From positions 13,162,570 through 13,226,569 of the forward strand of contig NW_023998414.1 in NCBI RefSeq assembly GCF_014805625.2: a stretch of DNA of 64,000 nt. The letters run 5' to 3'. Each line of letters opens with the position of its first letter. The stretch's first letter is position 1. Shown here one piece after another: positions 9,766 to 21,125 of this stretch. The translations under genes were made by a program, and so were the position numbers. Under the pieces are notes generated by a model. The model was given only the letters and a program-made list of their open reading frames with translations. It was not told the origin of the DNA and searched no databases. This stretch comes from Glossina fuscipes (Eukaryota > Arthropoda > Insecta > Diptera > Glossinidae).

Positions 9766-12479
9766 GTTATTAGGAGACGCAACCAATAATCGTTGAATGC
9801 AAAAGATTAAAGTCACAATATAATTACTTTTCAGCCTACTAATGGGTCGGTCTATATAGTAGAGATAAATCCCGCGGAAAACGCTAATGGCATTGAACTA
9901 ATATGTGCCACTATCTTCGTCGTTCTACTCACTAGATACCAGAATTTTTGATTTCAATATATAAGCAACCGTTTCAAACGGTTTGCTGTTCGAATAGAAC
10001 TTATATTCCTGGATTAAAAAAAAAAAAATGGATATTCTCGAGACAGTTACGTCCGTATTATAAATAAGCTACGTTTGATTAGGTATTTAAAACGATATCC
10101 TGAATAACATCATATTGCTATTCATTACTTTCATTATCATTATATATACGTGTGGAACTTTAGTTACCCTTACAAAGCGGATTTTACGCTAAACATTTGA
10201 ACATAAGTTTTGTTAAGGTTATGTAAAAAAAAAAAAAAGAAAAAAATAAGCAAGTAGGAGAAAGAAAGAAGGAAAGAAAAAACGTATACGCAAAATACGC
10301 ATATACTGCGGAGGAACATATGCAGCCGACGGGAATTCGAATTAAAAACATACCGCTAAGCCGACGTAAGCATGCAAAAAGCTTGGCAACCTATTGTATG
10401 TCAAGTTTATTAGCAGTGCTTTGATAGATTTTATTGAATTTGATATTCATATAACACACATATACATATTTATCCGTGACCAATTTTGAATAAAGCCTAT
10501 GACCTATGATCAAATTAAATCGAAATCCTTGTATAAATATCAAACGAATCGAAAAAATCAATGAAAAAATCTACATTTCCCAGCTTATATGAATCAATAA
10601 ACGATCTCAGCAGTGAAATACATTTCATCTTTTTAATAAAATCTTCTCATATTTCTTTAGGTTTAATGTTATAGGATTAAAAAAGAGTACAATATATATT
10701 ATAGAAATCAGATTGAACGACACTCGAATAGATTTCAACAATGTAGCGAGAAGTTGATTGGTGTAATTACGGAAGGAATTAATCGCTAATATACTGCTGC
10801 TTTGAAGCGCATCTAACATTACGAGAAACTTATCGCAGATAATGCACTTAAAAAGAATTCGGACAGATGTACTATTGAGCTCTTTATATATATATACATA
10901 TGTATATATATTTAATATATGCAATGGCAGATACTAAAATCTTAGCTTTTCAAATATTCCTAAATCGATTTAAACTTTAGTTAAGGATCCATTACATCAA
11001 GCACTTAACTTATTTTCTCAATACAAACAAAAAAGGGAATTGAATAACCCAAGCATTGGCAAAAATCTTAAATCCCTTAAATCTTCAGTAATCAAATATG
11101 TCTTCAAATTCGATTATCAAATATAGGGCTTGATATCTTCGCTAAGAATCTACTACTACTAGTAATGATCTGCAATAGAAATCATTGATATATGCCTTAG
11201 CTCTATTAAATGCTAATATCTAGACCACATAGCCTGGGTTATTAATAAGATGTTAATAAGTGACGTGTACGTTAAGTTAAAATACGTCAACGCATCTATA
11301 GAATAATTTCGGATGGAACATATATTAATGCATAAGGTATCGACATCTTATTTTATATTTATTCTAAGGGGCACTCAAATAAAATAATCCCCGAAAATAT
11401 TAATTAAAAATGTATACCATATAATTGAAAAGGAAAAAATGTCCAAATTATGTGAATTTTTATTTTTCCATTTATTTTAAACGACGGAACATAACTTTTG
11501 CACAACCATTTAATAGAAATAATTACCTAATAAACATAACAACTTTCGTAGATATGACAAGATTTCATGTAACATGTTATGTTACAGAATTTTTGTAAAA
11601 ACTATAAGAAAAAAGAAAAAAAAAAGAAAAGAAAAAACACAAAAATTGTGCCTTTTTTTTTTCTTATAAAGTTTTCAAAAACAGCACTTACCAACATCCG
11701 AACAATTTACCATTTTGACTTATTGGCATTGATACAAAACATTTTTGTCGTTTTTCATCTTTATAACCAAAATTTTTAATACCTTTTTTCTCCATTTTTT
11801 TTTTTTTTTATATAGAATTCAATAATGACTTCAATACTAAATTATAACAGTTTGAAAATGTTAAGAGAAAGCTTATAAAGTTTATATGAATTTTAAGAGA
11901 GAAAATATTTGCAATGCAAGAGTGATAAGCATAGGTGAGAGCAAAAATTTGGTTTGATAGAGAGATTGCATTTTAAATAACTGTTATAATATCGTTAAGG
12001 TTTAGCACAATTGTGATATAAAATCAGGTTGGCTTTGCTAAGAAAAAACAGTTGATTGGTAAACGTGCTCATTAACGGTATGCGTAACGTGTTGACTGTT
12101 AGGACGCGGCAAACATATATACCGTTAAAAAATATATAAATATAATATCAAAAAAAAAAAAAAAAGAACAAACGAAAAAAAGGAAAAACTAAAACGCAAA
12201 AAAAAAAAAACAAAAAGAAAAAGAAAAAGCATAACAAAAATAATGTTAATAATATTAAATATGCATAAGAAAAACGAATAAGTTTGACAACAGGAGTGTA
12301 AGGTTAGATCAAGGATAATTATCTTACGTTACTAATATACATATACAAATGTACGTACATGTACAATATATATATATTACATTGTATATGTAAACCTATA
12401 TGATGTGATGTGATATATATATGTGCATAAAACTAAAATGCTTATGCAGTGTTTCCATTGATAATAAGTAAATGTTGGG
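9766..12479. other. AT-rich noncoding stretch
   Basis: No protein-like frame. Contains poly-A runs near 10018-10028 and 10226-10238, a possible tRNA-like remnant near 10320-10375, poly-T near 11797-11809 and A-rich low-complexity sequence at 12148-12240. The minus-strand frame at 10625-10924 (99 codons) is Ile/Leu/Asn-rich as expected of random AT-rich DNA. Confidence 0.6.
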
Positions 12480-12482
12480 ATA

Positions 12483-12525
<43 letters not shown>
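12480..12525. repeat. (TA)n microsatellite
   Basis: An alternating TA run of about 46 bp with one TG interruption. Confidence 0.95.
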
Positions 12526-12528
<3 letters not shown>

Positions 12529-12837
12529 ATCTTTTATTTATTTATTTTTTTTTTTGCTTAAGCTTCAATTTATAACGCCAAAGGTGTGCAAATTTTCATA
12601 TATTTAGCTATCGTATTCCAACACAAAAGTAGAAGTGTGAATATTTAAATTTATAAAGAGATAATTATAAAGCTGGCCTAGAGCGGCTAACTCACATTTC
12701 ACTATTGAGTGAACTTAAGCCAGTATCACATATAGTACACACAAGCCCAGCAAGTGCAAGGCAATGTCAAGCATTTAAAATGTTTCCACCACTAAAAATC
12801 TCAACTTATAAACTTACATATATATACTTATAAATAA

Positions 12838-12917
12838 ATAAATATATATATATATGTATATATATATACATAGATATATACATATATATCCATATATATA
12901 TATATGTATATATATAC

Positions 12918-12948
<31 letters not shown>

Positions 12949-12950
12949 TT
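12838..12950. repeat. interrupted (TA)n ending in poly-T
   Basis: A TA-rich tract with regular ACA and GTA interruptions gives several overlapping palindromes, ending in a run of about 20 T (12931-12950). Confidence 0.9.
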
Positions 12951-13230
12951 CATTTTGCGACCGTGTGTGTGTATTCACGCGTTTGTGCATTTAGACACGT
13001 AAACACTAACACTTATCAATTATGTTTGCAAATTCATCGGTGCGTATGTGCAATGTAATGAGCAAAGCATTTGGCTTTCGGGCTTTCGGGGCCATTTCGT
13101 GGCGCTCGCTGACATTGGTTTGGTTGTTGCTTTTAATGAGATTTTATGCTAAATATATTTTTGAGAATGCAGAAAATTACATTACATGGCCAATAACAAA
13201 ACATGGAGTAAAATAAAAAATAAATAAATA
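12951..13230. other. GC-richer island, unidentified
   Basis: Base composition rises sharply here compared with the flanks. There is a tandem 'ggctttc' pair near 13071-13085 and a homeodomain-type 'ttaatgag' site near 13132. A 64-codon frame (13022-13216, plus) covers it, but its protein has no known motif. It could be a constrained regulatory element, a small exon or old transposon DNA. Confidence 0.25.
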
Positions 13231-14849
13231 ATAATAAGGTTTAATAATATTATTTTATACGACTATTGTGCGTTGTGTGTAATGCATTTTCTTCAATTTT
13301 CTTGTCAAATGCAATCAATTAAAGACTTCGCTGTGTCCATCAATCAAATCAATAAATAAATTTAAGAACAAAAAATAAACAAAATTCTTTCAATCAATCA
13401 CTAAATTAAAAAATTAAAAAAAAAGTCAATCAATCATAAAATAACAGAAACAAAAAAAAAAAAGAAAAAGAAAATAATTTTTTCCTTTAAACGAATACAA
13501 TGAAATATTCTTACATGCACTTCAAAGGAATAAAAAGCAAGAGGAAACTAGGATAAAATAATAGAAAAGCAAAGCAACGTAATACAAAAAAAAAAAAGAA
13601 TAAATAAATAAAAATAAATAAATAAATAAATAAAAAAAAAAAGCAAAGAAAAAATAATTTTCTCACGTAATTATATATCTCAAAGGAAAGGTACTTGTTG
13701 TAAACACTAATCTTACTTTCGAATAAGTTAAGCAAAGGAATTTTAAAGTTTTCCTCCTAAAAAAAAAAAAAAACGAAAATGCAAACCGAACGTAATTTGC
13801 AGAATATTCAAAGGATTTACAAATTATTTTCAACGCATTATAAGTTAAAAAACAAGAAAGAAATAATTATTATTATTATTTTATTTTTGTTTTTTCAGAT
13901 CTAAGTAATTATCGTTTAGGTGAAATAAATGAACCAGTTGTTGTGAAACGATTATAAAAACAATGTATTAAGAATTATTTTAAAGAATAACGAGCGAATG
14001 GATATTTTGTCAATTAATCGCTTAACAAACAATTTAGCTTTCCTAAGCTATATTCTATAGCGTTGGATGTGCAGAAAATTTTTGCTTTGGATTAATTATA
14101 CAATCGGTAAAGTTGACTTTTCATAAATATTATCATAAATAGCACAGAAACTATATATAATTATCTAACACTGTTCTAAGCATAGAATATTAGACTATAT
14201 TTCTTGCGTTATGTTAATGTAAAGGCAACACTAACTAATAAAACAATACGTTTTAATGATCCATTTTTCCTTGCCTGTGTAGGGAACCCGTGTGATTCAA
14301 GAAATCGTGATAGAAGTTTAAAGTTTGGCGCATTTATTTTGTGTTTGGAAATCGATTTCCAAAATCTCTCCTTCTATTCTTCATCTCTGTAGCATTTTTG
14401 ATATTGAAAGTTGCCAAGATCGAAAACGAAAATGATTCGTTTCACATTTCTAGTATATTCTGATTCAGATCATTTGTTTTCCTTATTCATATAATCAGTT
14501 GTGAATTAATGCGTATGCATTTACAGAACGGCTAATGAAAAATCGTCAAGGCCCCGTTGAGGCGGTCCGTCCATCCTAAATGCACGAATAAATATGAAAG
14601 ACTAAATTGCAAGTGAAGTCGCAATTATTTAAAGTTATAACTATACTTATCAGATTGCTAAAGTTTCGTAATATATATATGCATATCCATAACTGATTTT
14701 GCCTTAATTAGTTCTGACTGTTGTTGTAACCAATAATCGAATTACAAATGGTTTGATATTTCTTAGGACACTGAACACATATTTATCAATAATTTTCCGC
14801 TACATAAAGTAGACATCTAGGTGATATTTAAGAAAGGCATATTTCATTT

Positions 14850-14886
<37 letters not shown>

Positions 14887-15255
14887 ATCGAAGAAGTGTT
14901 TGTTTTTTCTTCTTTTTCAAAACTTAAATATAAAAGATATTCACATAAATTTTCTTTTATTTTAGTTATTGAATAATGCCATTATTAATTAAACATGATA
15001 TCGTCTCTCGACCAATAATGCGAATAATCTTGATCAATAAGGTTATTCAGAGTTCGCGATTTATATTAGTAACCCAATGCTCCGACACATTATTCCAACG
15101 TGAGAAACCAAATAAAGTTACATCGTATGATCTTTGCCACATTTCTCGACATTGAACGATCGTTCAATTCCTCTCCCAATAAATGGATTTTATCATAAAA
15201 TCACCATTTTGTTGAAACCACATCCCGCTCAAGACGAAATCACTTACTTTTTATC
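13231..15255. other. AT-rich noncoding stretch
   Basis: Low-complexity A-rich sequence with (AAAT)n at about 13601-13632 and (TA)n at 14852-14882. The 74-codon minus-strand frame at 13511-13735 is Phe/Leu/Ile simple sequence. Nothing else recognised. Confidence 0.65.
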
Positions 15256-15279
15256 AAAAAAAAAAAAAAAAAAAAAAAA
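15256..15279. repeat. poly-A tract
   Basis: About 24 consecutive A. Confidence 0.95.
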
Positions 15280-16930
15280 TGCAGTTATCATGTCATTCAC
15301 TGACGGTAACTGTAATGCCATTTTCATGTTTAAAAATGACACTTTGGACCAAAAATTAATTTTTGTACACATATAAAGTCATTTAAGAATATCAGATGTG
15401 TGTTTTCTTTACACCGCAGTGGCAAGAATCCTTATATACGAGGACATTTAATCAAATATAAGCTTTATCCGATATGCAGGATATATAATCAAGGATTTAT
15501 TGTTTGTGTAGTAAGTTTTCACAATTGTTGGACGCTATACAATCACATACGATTTGTATTCCACAAGTAATTGCATGATCCAGGCAATAGATTGAGACCA
15601 AAATTTGATCCAAATTTTAATTAAAAGAATATTTTATTTACGTTTTTATTTCATATCAAGAAACGGGCAACACTACACGTTCAACTTCAGGCTGCAGGAG
15701 TTGATTGATATCCACAACTTTTTTCTGTTATTGTTACTTATCTTCTTTTTTTTTTTTAAGATATGATCAATCATTCAAGGAGTATCCTTTACAGCTGTAA
15801 AACGTGGTAAAACGGTGACGGGGTAAGAAGTAAGGGAGAAGAAAGATGGGTAGGTGGTGGGCTCACTACAGCAGGGACCAAGCAAGCTCTAACGCACTTG
15901 AGATCTGAGAACCCGTAAACACTGATAAATATTCGTTTATGTTGGCTAATAATAAAAAATATACTTTCCTGTTCTTCTTTTCGCTTTTAGTCTACACGTG
16001 AATCTTTGGATTTATTTTTCGATTTGACATTTTTGATATTTTTTTATTCGATTTTATTCGGTATAGATGAAGTTGGTCTTCGAATATAGAACAAGAAGTT
16101 TTCCTAAAAACAGATAGACATTTCTTATTAGTAACATAATCCCTTTGTTGGGAGCATCATTACTTGGCCTCAAGAATGCAAATAAAAATAACTTTTTCTA
16201 TTTTCTATTATATATATGTATATATAATTCTAAATTCGATTTATGACTCGGGAAAGAAGCTAAATGGAAAAATGTTTCTTGTAAAAAAAATTTTCATGGC
16301 AGCTGGATATTTTTTTTCGGAGCTGTTGTCTTAAATCCGAGTACTTGAGCATTATAGCGAATTGATGATAACAATCTTTTAACTTGATAGGCAAATACTA
16401 TGAACAGATTTAAGAATTATTTCTGCTCAGCTTTCAATTTTCGAAACTCTTCTCTTAATGATAGCTAACCGAGTTTGATGGCACATTATTTTTAGGTAAA
16501 AATTTCCAATAATTCCTGATTGATTGCGACAAATATTTTTACAATTTATAATAATTTGACTATGTCTTATCACCTAATATAAGCAGTCACAATTCATGTC
16601 TATCCGAATAGAGGTTAACAAACTTTTAGTGAAAATCTTGTATGTGTGTGTACGAGTGCGAATAAATGGCAATCAATTTTAGATAAGGTATTTACAGAGT
16701 TTTAATCAATTTTATTCCGCAAATTTCATATCAATAACTGTTGCAGTTTGTATGTAATGCACTATAAGAATATGAAATACATTGAAATAATAATAACTGT
16801 TGCGCTAAGGAAGTATGGCAATCTGCACCAATACGTGCCCTTCGATTTCCCGAAGTCAATGAACGGGAAAATGGCAACACCTGTTTATTTAATACTTCCG
16901 CGAAGCTTAGGCGTAACTTTCAGCACTTGG
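15280..16930. other. AT-rich noncoding stretch
   Basis: No gene or clear repeat recognised. The 79-codon plus-strand frame beginning at 16748 has no motif and lies opposite the candidate minus-strand exon at 16998-17105. Confidence 0.55.
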
Positions 16931-16997
16931 GCTAAAGATATTTCCTACGCAGTTTGCAGCAAACATGTACTGAGCAATTCTTTTTAGGGATCCTTAC

Positions 16998-17105
16998 CTC
17001 CGTGGGCAACCAATTTTTTAAGTAATGTATTATAGCTTTGAGCAAAGCAATATGTAGCCGACAGCACGCTTCCATTTGAATTTGCGATACGTTCTTAGAG
17101 GGCAT
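16998..17105 (-). other. possible coding exon or decayed transposon ORF
   Basis: On the minus strand an ATG at 17105 opens a 36-codon frame ending '...HYLKNWLPTE' directly before a textbook 5' splice site, GAG|GTAAGG (junction 16998/16997). The frame stays open past the junction to a TAG at 16932-16934. Composition is protein-like and less AT-biased than its surroundings. I do not recognise the peptide and no neighbouring exon is visible, so a decayed transposon is at least as likely as a host exon. Confidence 0.15.
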
Positions 17106-19677
17106 CTCCGAGGGTATTTTCCGTTAGGCGAAGGTACATCGCCGCGATCCAGCTGCCACTAAATTCTCAAGTTACTTGGTAGTTTTTAGTATTATCAAAA
17201 TTATCTGCATCGGTATCCTTGACACCTTGAAAGGCGGACAAAAAGCAATAACAAAATAGTGCTGACTTTTAGTCTTTTAAGTTATCATGCTGTAGCTTCC
17301 AAGAAGTCATTACACAACATATAACTCAATAAGCTCGTAGTATGACGTACAGATTTAGGAGAGAAGTTTTAGAAAATACCAATCTAAAGATATGAAGTGT
17401 TTTAAAATGTCATAACACTCCGGCCGTCAGTTTGCATTTTACAGTTATTTTGATGGCGTAACACAGGGAATACAGATTCCTCCACTGTTTTATAAAAATG
17501 ACGGTAACGTTACCAAAACAACATATGGATTCATTAAGAGAGATGACATCTACCAAACCATGTATTATGTGATTAAACAAGACGGAGATTACGGAAAAAA
17601 ATTCGTTACTTCAATAGTAACGATTTACGTTAAGCCAGTAGGTAATTATGAAGGAAGCAGTCAATGTTTGCGTGTTTCCTTCAGAAACTTTTCATTTCCT
17701 TTGTCTTATCAAACTCAAAGAAGAACAATTAATCAAAAGAGATTGAAATAAGGAATATTTTCGCAAAAGATTTGGAAAACCGAATCGTTATCTTTTTTAT
17801 TATTGCGGGTGATAAGAACTGTATTGCGTTAAATATATTACCTGAGAAACTAGAAGGAAAACGAAATTATGTAACTTGCGGAAAAGACAAGCAAGAATTA
17901 TACGTGTATTTTTCGCTTGACTCATCTATGCCTATACAATTGTGAGCCTTAATAGGAAATTTGTTTGATCCGTTAACCTTAACTCTTTAATTAATTTATT
18001 AATTTATTTGAAATAATTTAATATTGCAAAAAAAAAAAAAGTTATGCTTAAAGCAAGTGGACTATTAAATTATGTGGAACTATTTAAATTAGTGTAAAAG
18101 CTTTAGTGAAAAGTCGAACCGCCACTCAATGTCTGCAGGATTAATAGATAGTGAAGAAAAAAAAACCTCTTTACCTATTTCTCTCTTTGCTGGATACTAG
18201 CTACTAATAGGGGATGCAGATCAGAGGAAAAAACAAGAATTATATGTTATATGTTATTGAAGTTTTTGTTCCCTTTCTAACCAATTATATATGTTTTTGT
18301 TTTTTATTAGCTTTTATATATAAAAAAGAAGGGGGAAAACCTTTTCGTGTGCATTCGTCAAAAAGGCAACTTGATGCAGGCGTCGTCCAACCTTATGTAA
18401 GGATTTAGATGAAATGCTTGATAACAAGCCAAAAATCATGACCACATAAAACTATGATGACTTGGGGATGCTTTATTCCCCTTTTTGAGCGAGCTCTATT
18501 ACTTTTCAAAAGCGTACTCCAAATAGACTGTTTTTTGTTCTTTTGTACTTCTTTGTACTTGCATAGAAGTATAAAAACTTTAACGATCATTATATGCAAA
18601 CTTTTAAACGTTCGTATGCATAATGTCGTCTACGACATGCATTGTAACGTTAAGAACGACAACTTTCTTGTTAGGACACGCTTCTTGGGTTAATGAAAAT
18701 AAGAAAATACAACTAGTATGTCATAAATCAATAAATGTGCATAATAAAATTTAAAAAAAATTTAATTACACTAAAAAGAAAATGAGGTAGAATGATGTCT
18801 ATATATACATATATATACCGTTAATACTAAAAATTCGGAGGGATTTTTTAACTTTAACGTTAATACTAATGGCTCTTAACGATATTAGATTGAAGATCAC
18901 ACGAAAGGTATTGCGATAGTTTTAAGAAATTCTACGAATGTCTCAAGAGACAAATAATTTAACGATGAGAAGTTTTTAAAACGATTATCTTTACAAAGTA
19001 CGAATTAACAAAACTTTTAATTATTGTATACTACTACTACAAGTGCATTTGCCTTCATAGCAAATGTTATACTGAGATGAAATCCTTCAAAGCGTTTTCA
19101 ATCGAATGTTCTGACATAATGCGTACACGGTATATGGCACAACCGTGACTTCTCGTTTTTCAGCTACGTTGTCTATCAACATATTTGCGGTAATCCTTCT
19201 CACCGCTCTTGATGTTTCTAGTTTTAAAGTGAATGTACACAAACACGTGCACTCAGGTATGGCTAACCATTTTAAATGATAGTCTACTAGCTGCGTCAGC
19301 GAAAAATTGCTTATCGATTTAAATCTTGCATGAATATTTTTGCTTCCGCTTAAGCGTTTAGCTTAGCACAACAAGAAACATTTATTCCATAAACTTTTTA
19401 TAAATGTGAAATTTATCGACGCCCAAATCCCTTACATCTTGATTAATTAAAAAGCATTTCTTTTCTTTATTATAATTCTTCAGTACAAGCTTTGAAATTC
19501 ATTCGTTACTTGTATTATGACAAATTGTAACTTAATGATTTTAAGGGATTTTCATTTCCTTTGCTTGGGAGGACCCTTTCACAGACAATCTAAATTCTCA
19601 CACACTTGTGGCATCTTTTACTCGAGCCCATGCGTTAACGAAAGTGAGACTTCTCAAAATTTAAAATGTTTGGAATG
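17106..19677. other. AT-rich noncoding stretch
   Basis: No protein-like frame or RNA gene is convincing; the 60-80 codon frames (17560-17751 and 18214-18693) have no motif. A short GC-richer patch at 17106-17160 adjoins the exon candidate. Confidence 0.55.
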
Positions 19678-20109
19678 CTGCGTAATCTAGTGGATAGGAT
19701 GTCCGTATATTAGGAGGGAAATAAGATGATGCTTTCCGTACCCATTGTTTCACTTTCCTAATGGTACAATATTTATATCGCTATTGTCCTTGAAGATTTT
19801 AGCGAAATCAAAGACTATTTGTTTTCTCTTCTGCTCGTAAAATCGATTTCGGGACGACAATCAAGCTTTATCTTTCAATATTTGCCCGGGTCTCACGTTT
19901 CGGAAAACCCTTTAAAAATGCCCGAGATGGACCTCTTTTCACAATTTGGTAACCAAAAAGTCTTAACCGTTAGGCTATTGAATGTAATGAAAATTTCATT
20001 TAAGTTCATTTAGTATTCTTTTAGGGAAGATAGGGAAATAAAAATTTGAAAATTCGTAAAACATTAAAATTGATTTTATTACAATGTATCGTAAAATTTT
20101 AGCAAATTG

Positions 20110-20190
20110 CAATTTTTGGTCAACCACTCCAGAAATTGAACTTGGGTTGTTCGGTCGAACATTTTACCCGTTTGGCTACGACTACGATAA
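20110..20190 (-). pseudogene. tRNA-like promoter remnant with internal deletion
   Basis: The minus strand has a perfect Pol III A-box match, TAGCCAAACGG (RC of 20168-20178), and a B-box-like AGTTCAATTTC (RC of 20132-20142). The spacing is about 8 nt shorter than in a tRNA. Between them 'TGTTCG-AC-CGAACA' forms a 6-bp stem, like a shortened anticodon arm. Most likely a decayed tRNA-derived retroposon. Confidence 0.35.
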
Positions 20191-20723
20191 TTGTGCATAA
20201 TTTTATATAATTGATTTAAAGTAGCGAGAAAACAGTTGTTGCTAATTGTGTGCACCATAGGGACGTTTAAGGCAAGCTAAAGACTCTACAAAGGCGCCGT
20301 GATTGTACTATGTTTTGTCAAGTTAAACTTTCCATTTTGACATTACAAGTTACTAGAATTAAAACGAAGTGCCCTAACATTGTTATTATATCGACTTCTA
20401 CAGTGTTGGGGAACACTTATGGCGTAACTGTTTTGCATAGTAATAAGAGCAGTAAAGTACGAGATGATCTCTTCTGAACTACGGCAACTACATTGCAAAG
20501 GTCTAACAGTATTAATACAATAGATTGGGAAATTTGATCGGTTGCATGCCTGAACAAACCAGTTCGCATAATTGCCAGAATAACAAATGAACTGTGCAAT
20601 CTAATATAACGGTGGTAATGAAGTAGCGACATACCCAAAGCTGCCATAAATCGTAATTCCTGGCGGAAATTTTTCAGATAGTTATTGCTTTTAATTTTGA
20701 GTTGAATTACGAAATTAGAAAAG

Positions 20724-20726
<3 letters not shown>

Positions 20727-20769
<43 letters not shown>
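20727..20769. repeat. (GA)n microsatellite
   Basis: An uninterrupted GA run of about 43 bp. Confidence 0.95.
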
Positions 20770-20773
<4 letters not shown>

Positions 20774-20934
20774 TCTATCGTTTCGTACAGAAAATTAATA
20801 AAAAAAGTGTGTTCAATATCAATCCTACCAAATTGAAGAGAAAAGTGTAGAAAGTCTGGTAGCAAAAAATCTTCATCGTATTAAGATTGGAGTTGAAAAG
20901 TTACGGTTCAAAGTTCTCAGTAACTCCAACATAC

Positions 20935-21125
20935 ATCGTAGGATTACTAAAAATACATTGCCAGCGCTTTATATAGCTTTAATACGTCATGGATCGCTCT
21001 GAACAGGTGGTAATCAGCAGGCGCTATATCTGGTGAGTACACCGCGTGCGGCAGAACATCCCATTCGATTTGCAACAGTATATCTATGACAAGCTTCGAC
21101 AGCGGTTTTCTGCCAATCAAACAGT
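20935..21125 (-). mobile_element. mariner transposase fragment (C-terminal catalytic part)
   Basis: The minus strand reads 'WDVLPHAVYSPDIAPADYHLF' in one open frame (around 21070-20995). This is the hallmark third-aspartate region of mariner transposases; the catalytic Asp of 'PADYHLF' is at 21013-21015. Upstream residues 'KPLSKLVIDILLQIE' fit the stretch after the second catalytic Asp, whose 'HDNARPH' motif is not preserved. The frame ends at a stop about 20 codons after the motif, well short of the normal C-terminus. It is a 5'- and 3'-truncated, dead copy, and terminal repeats were not found. Confidence 0.85.
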
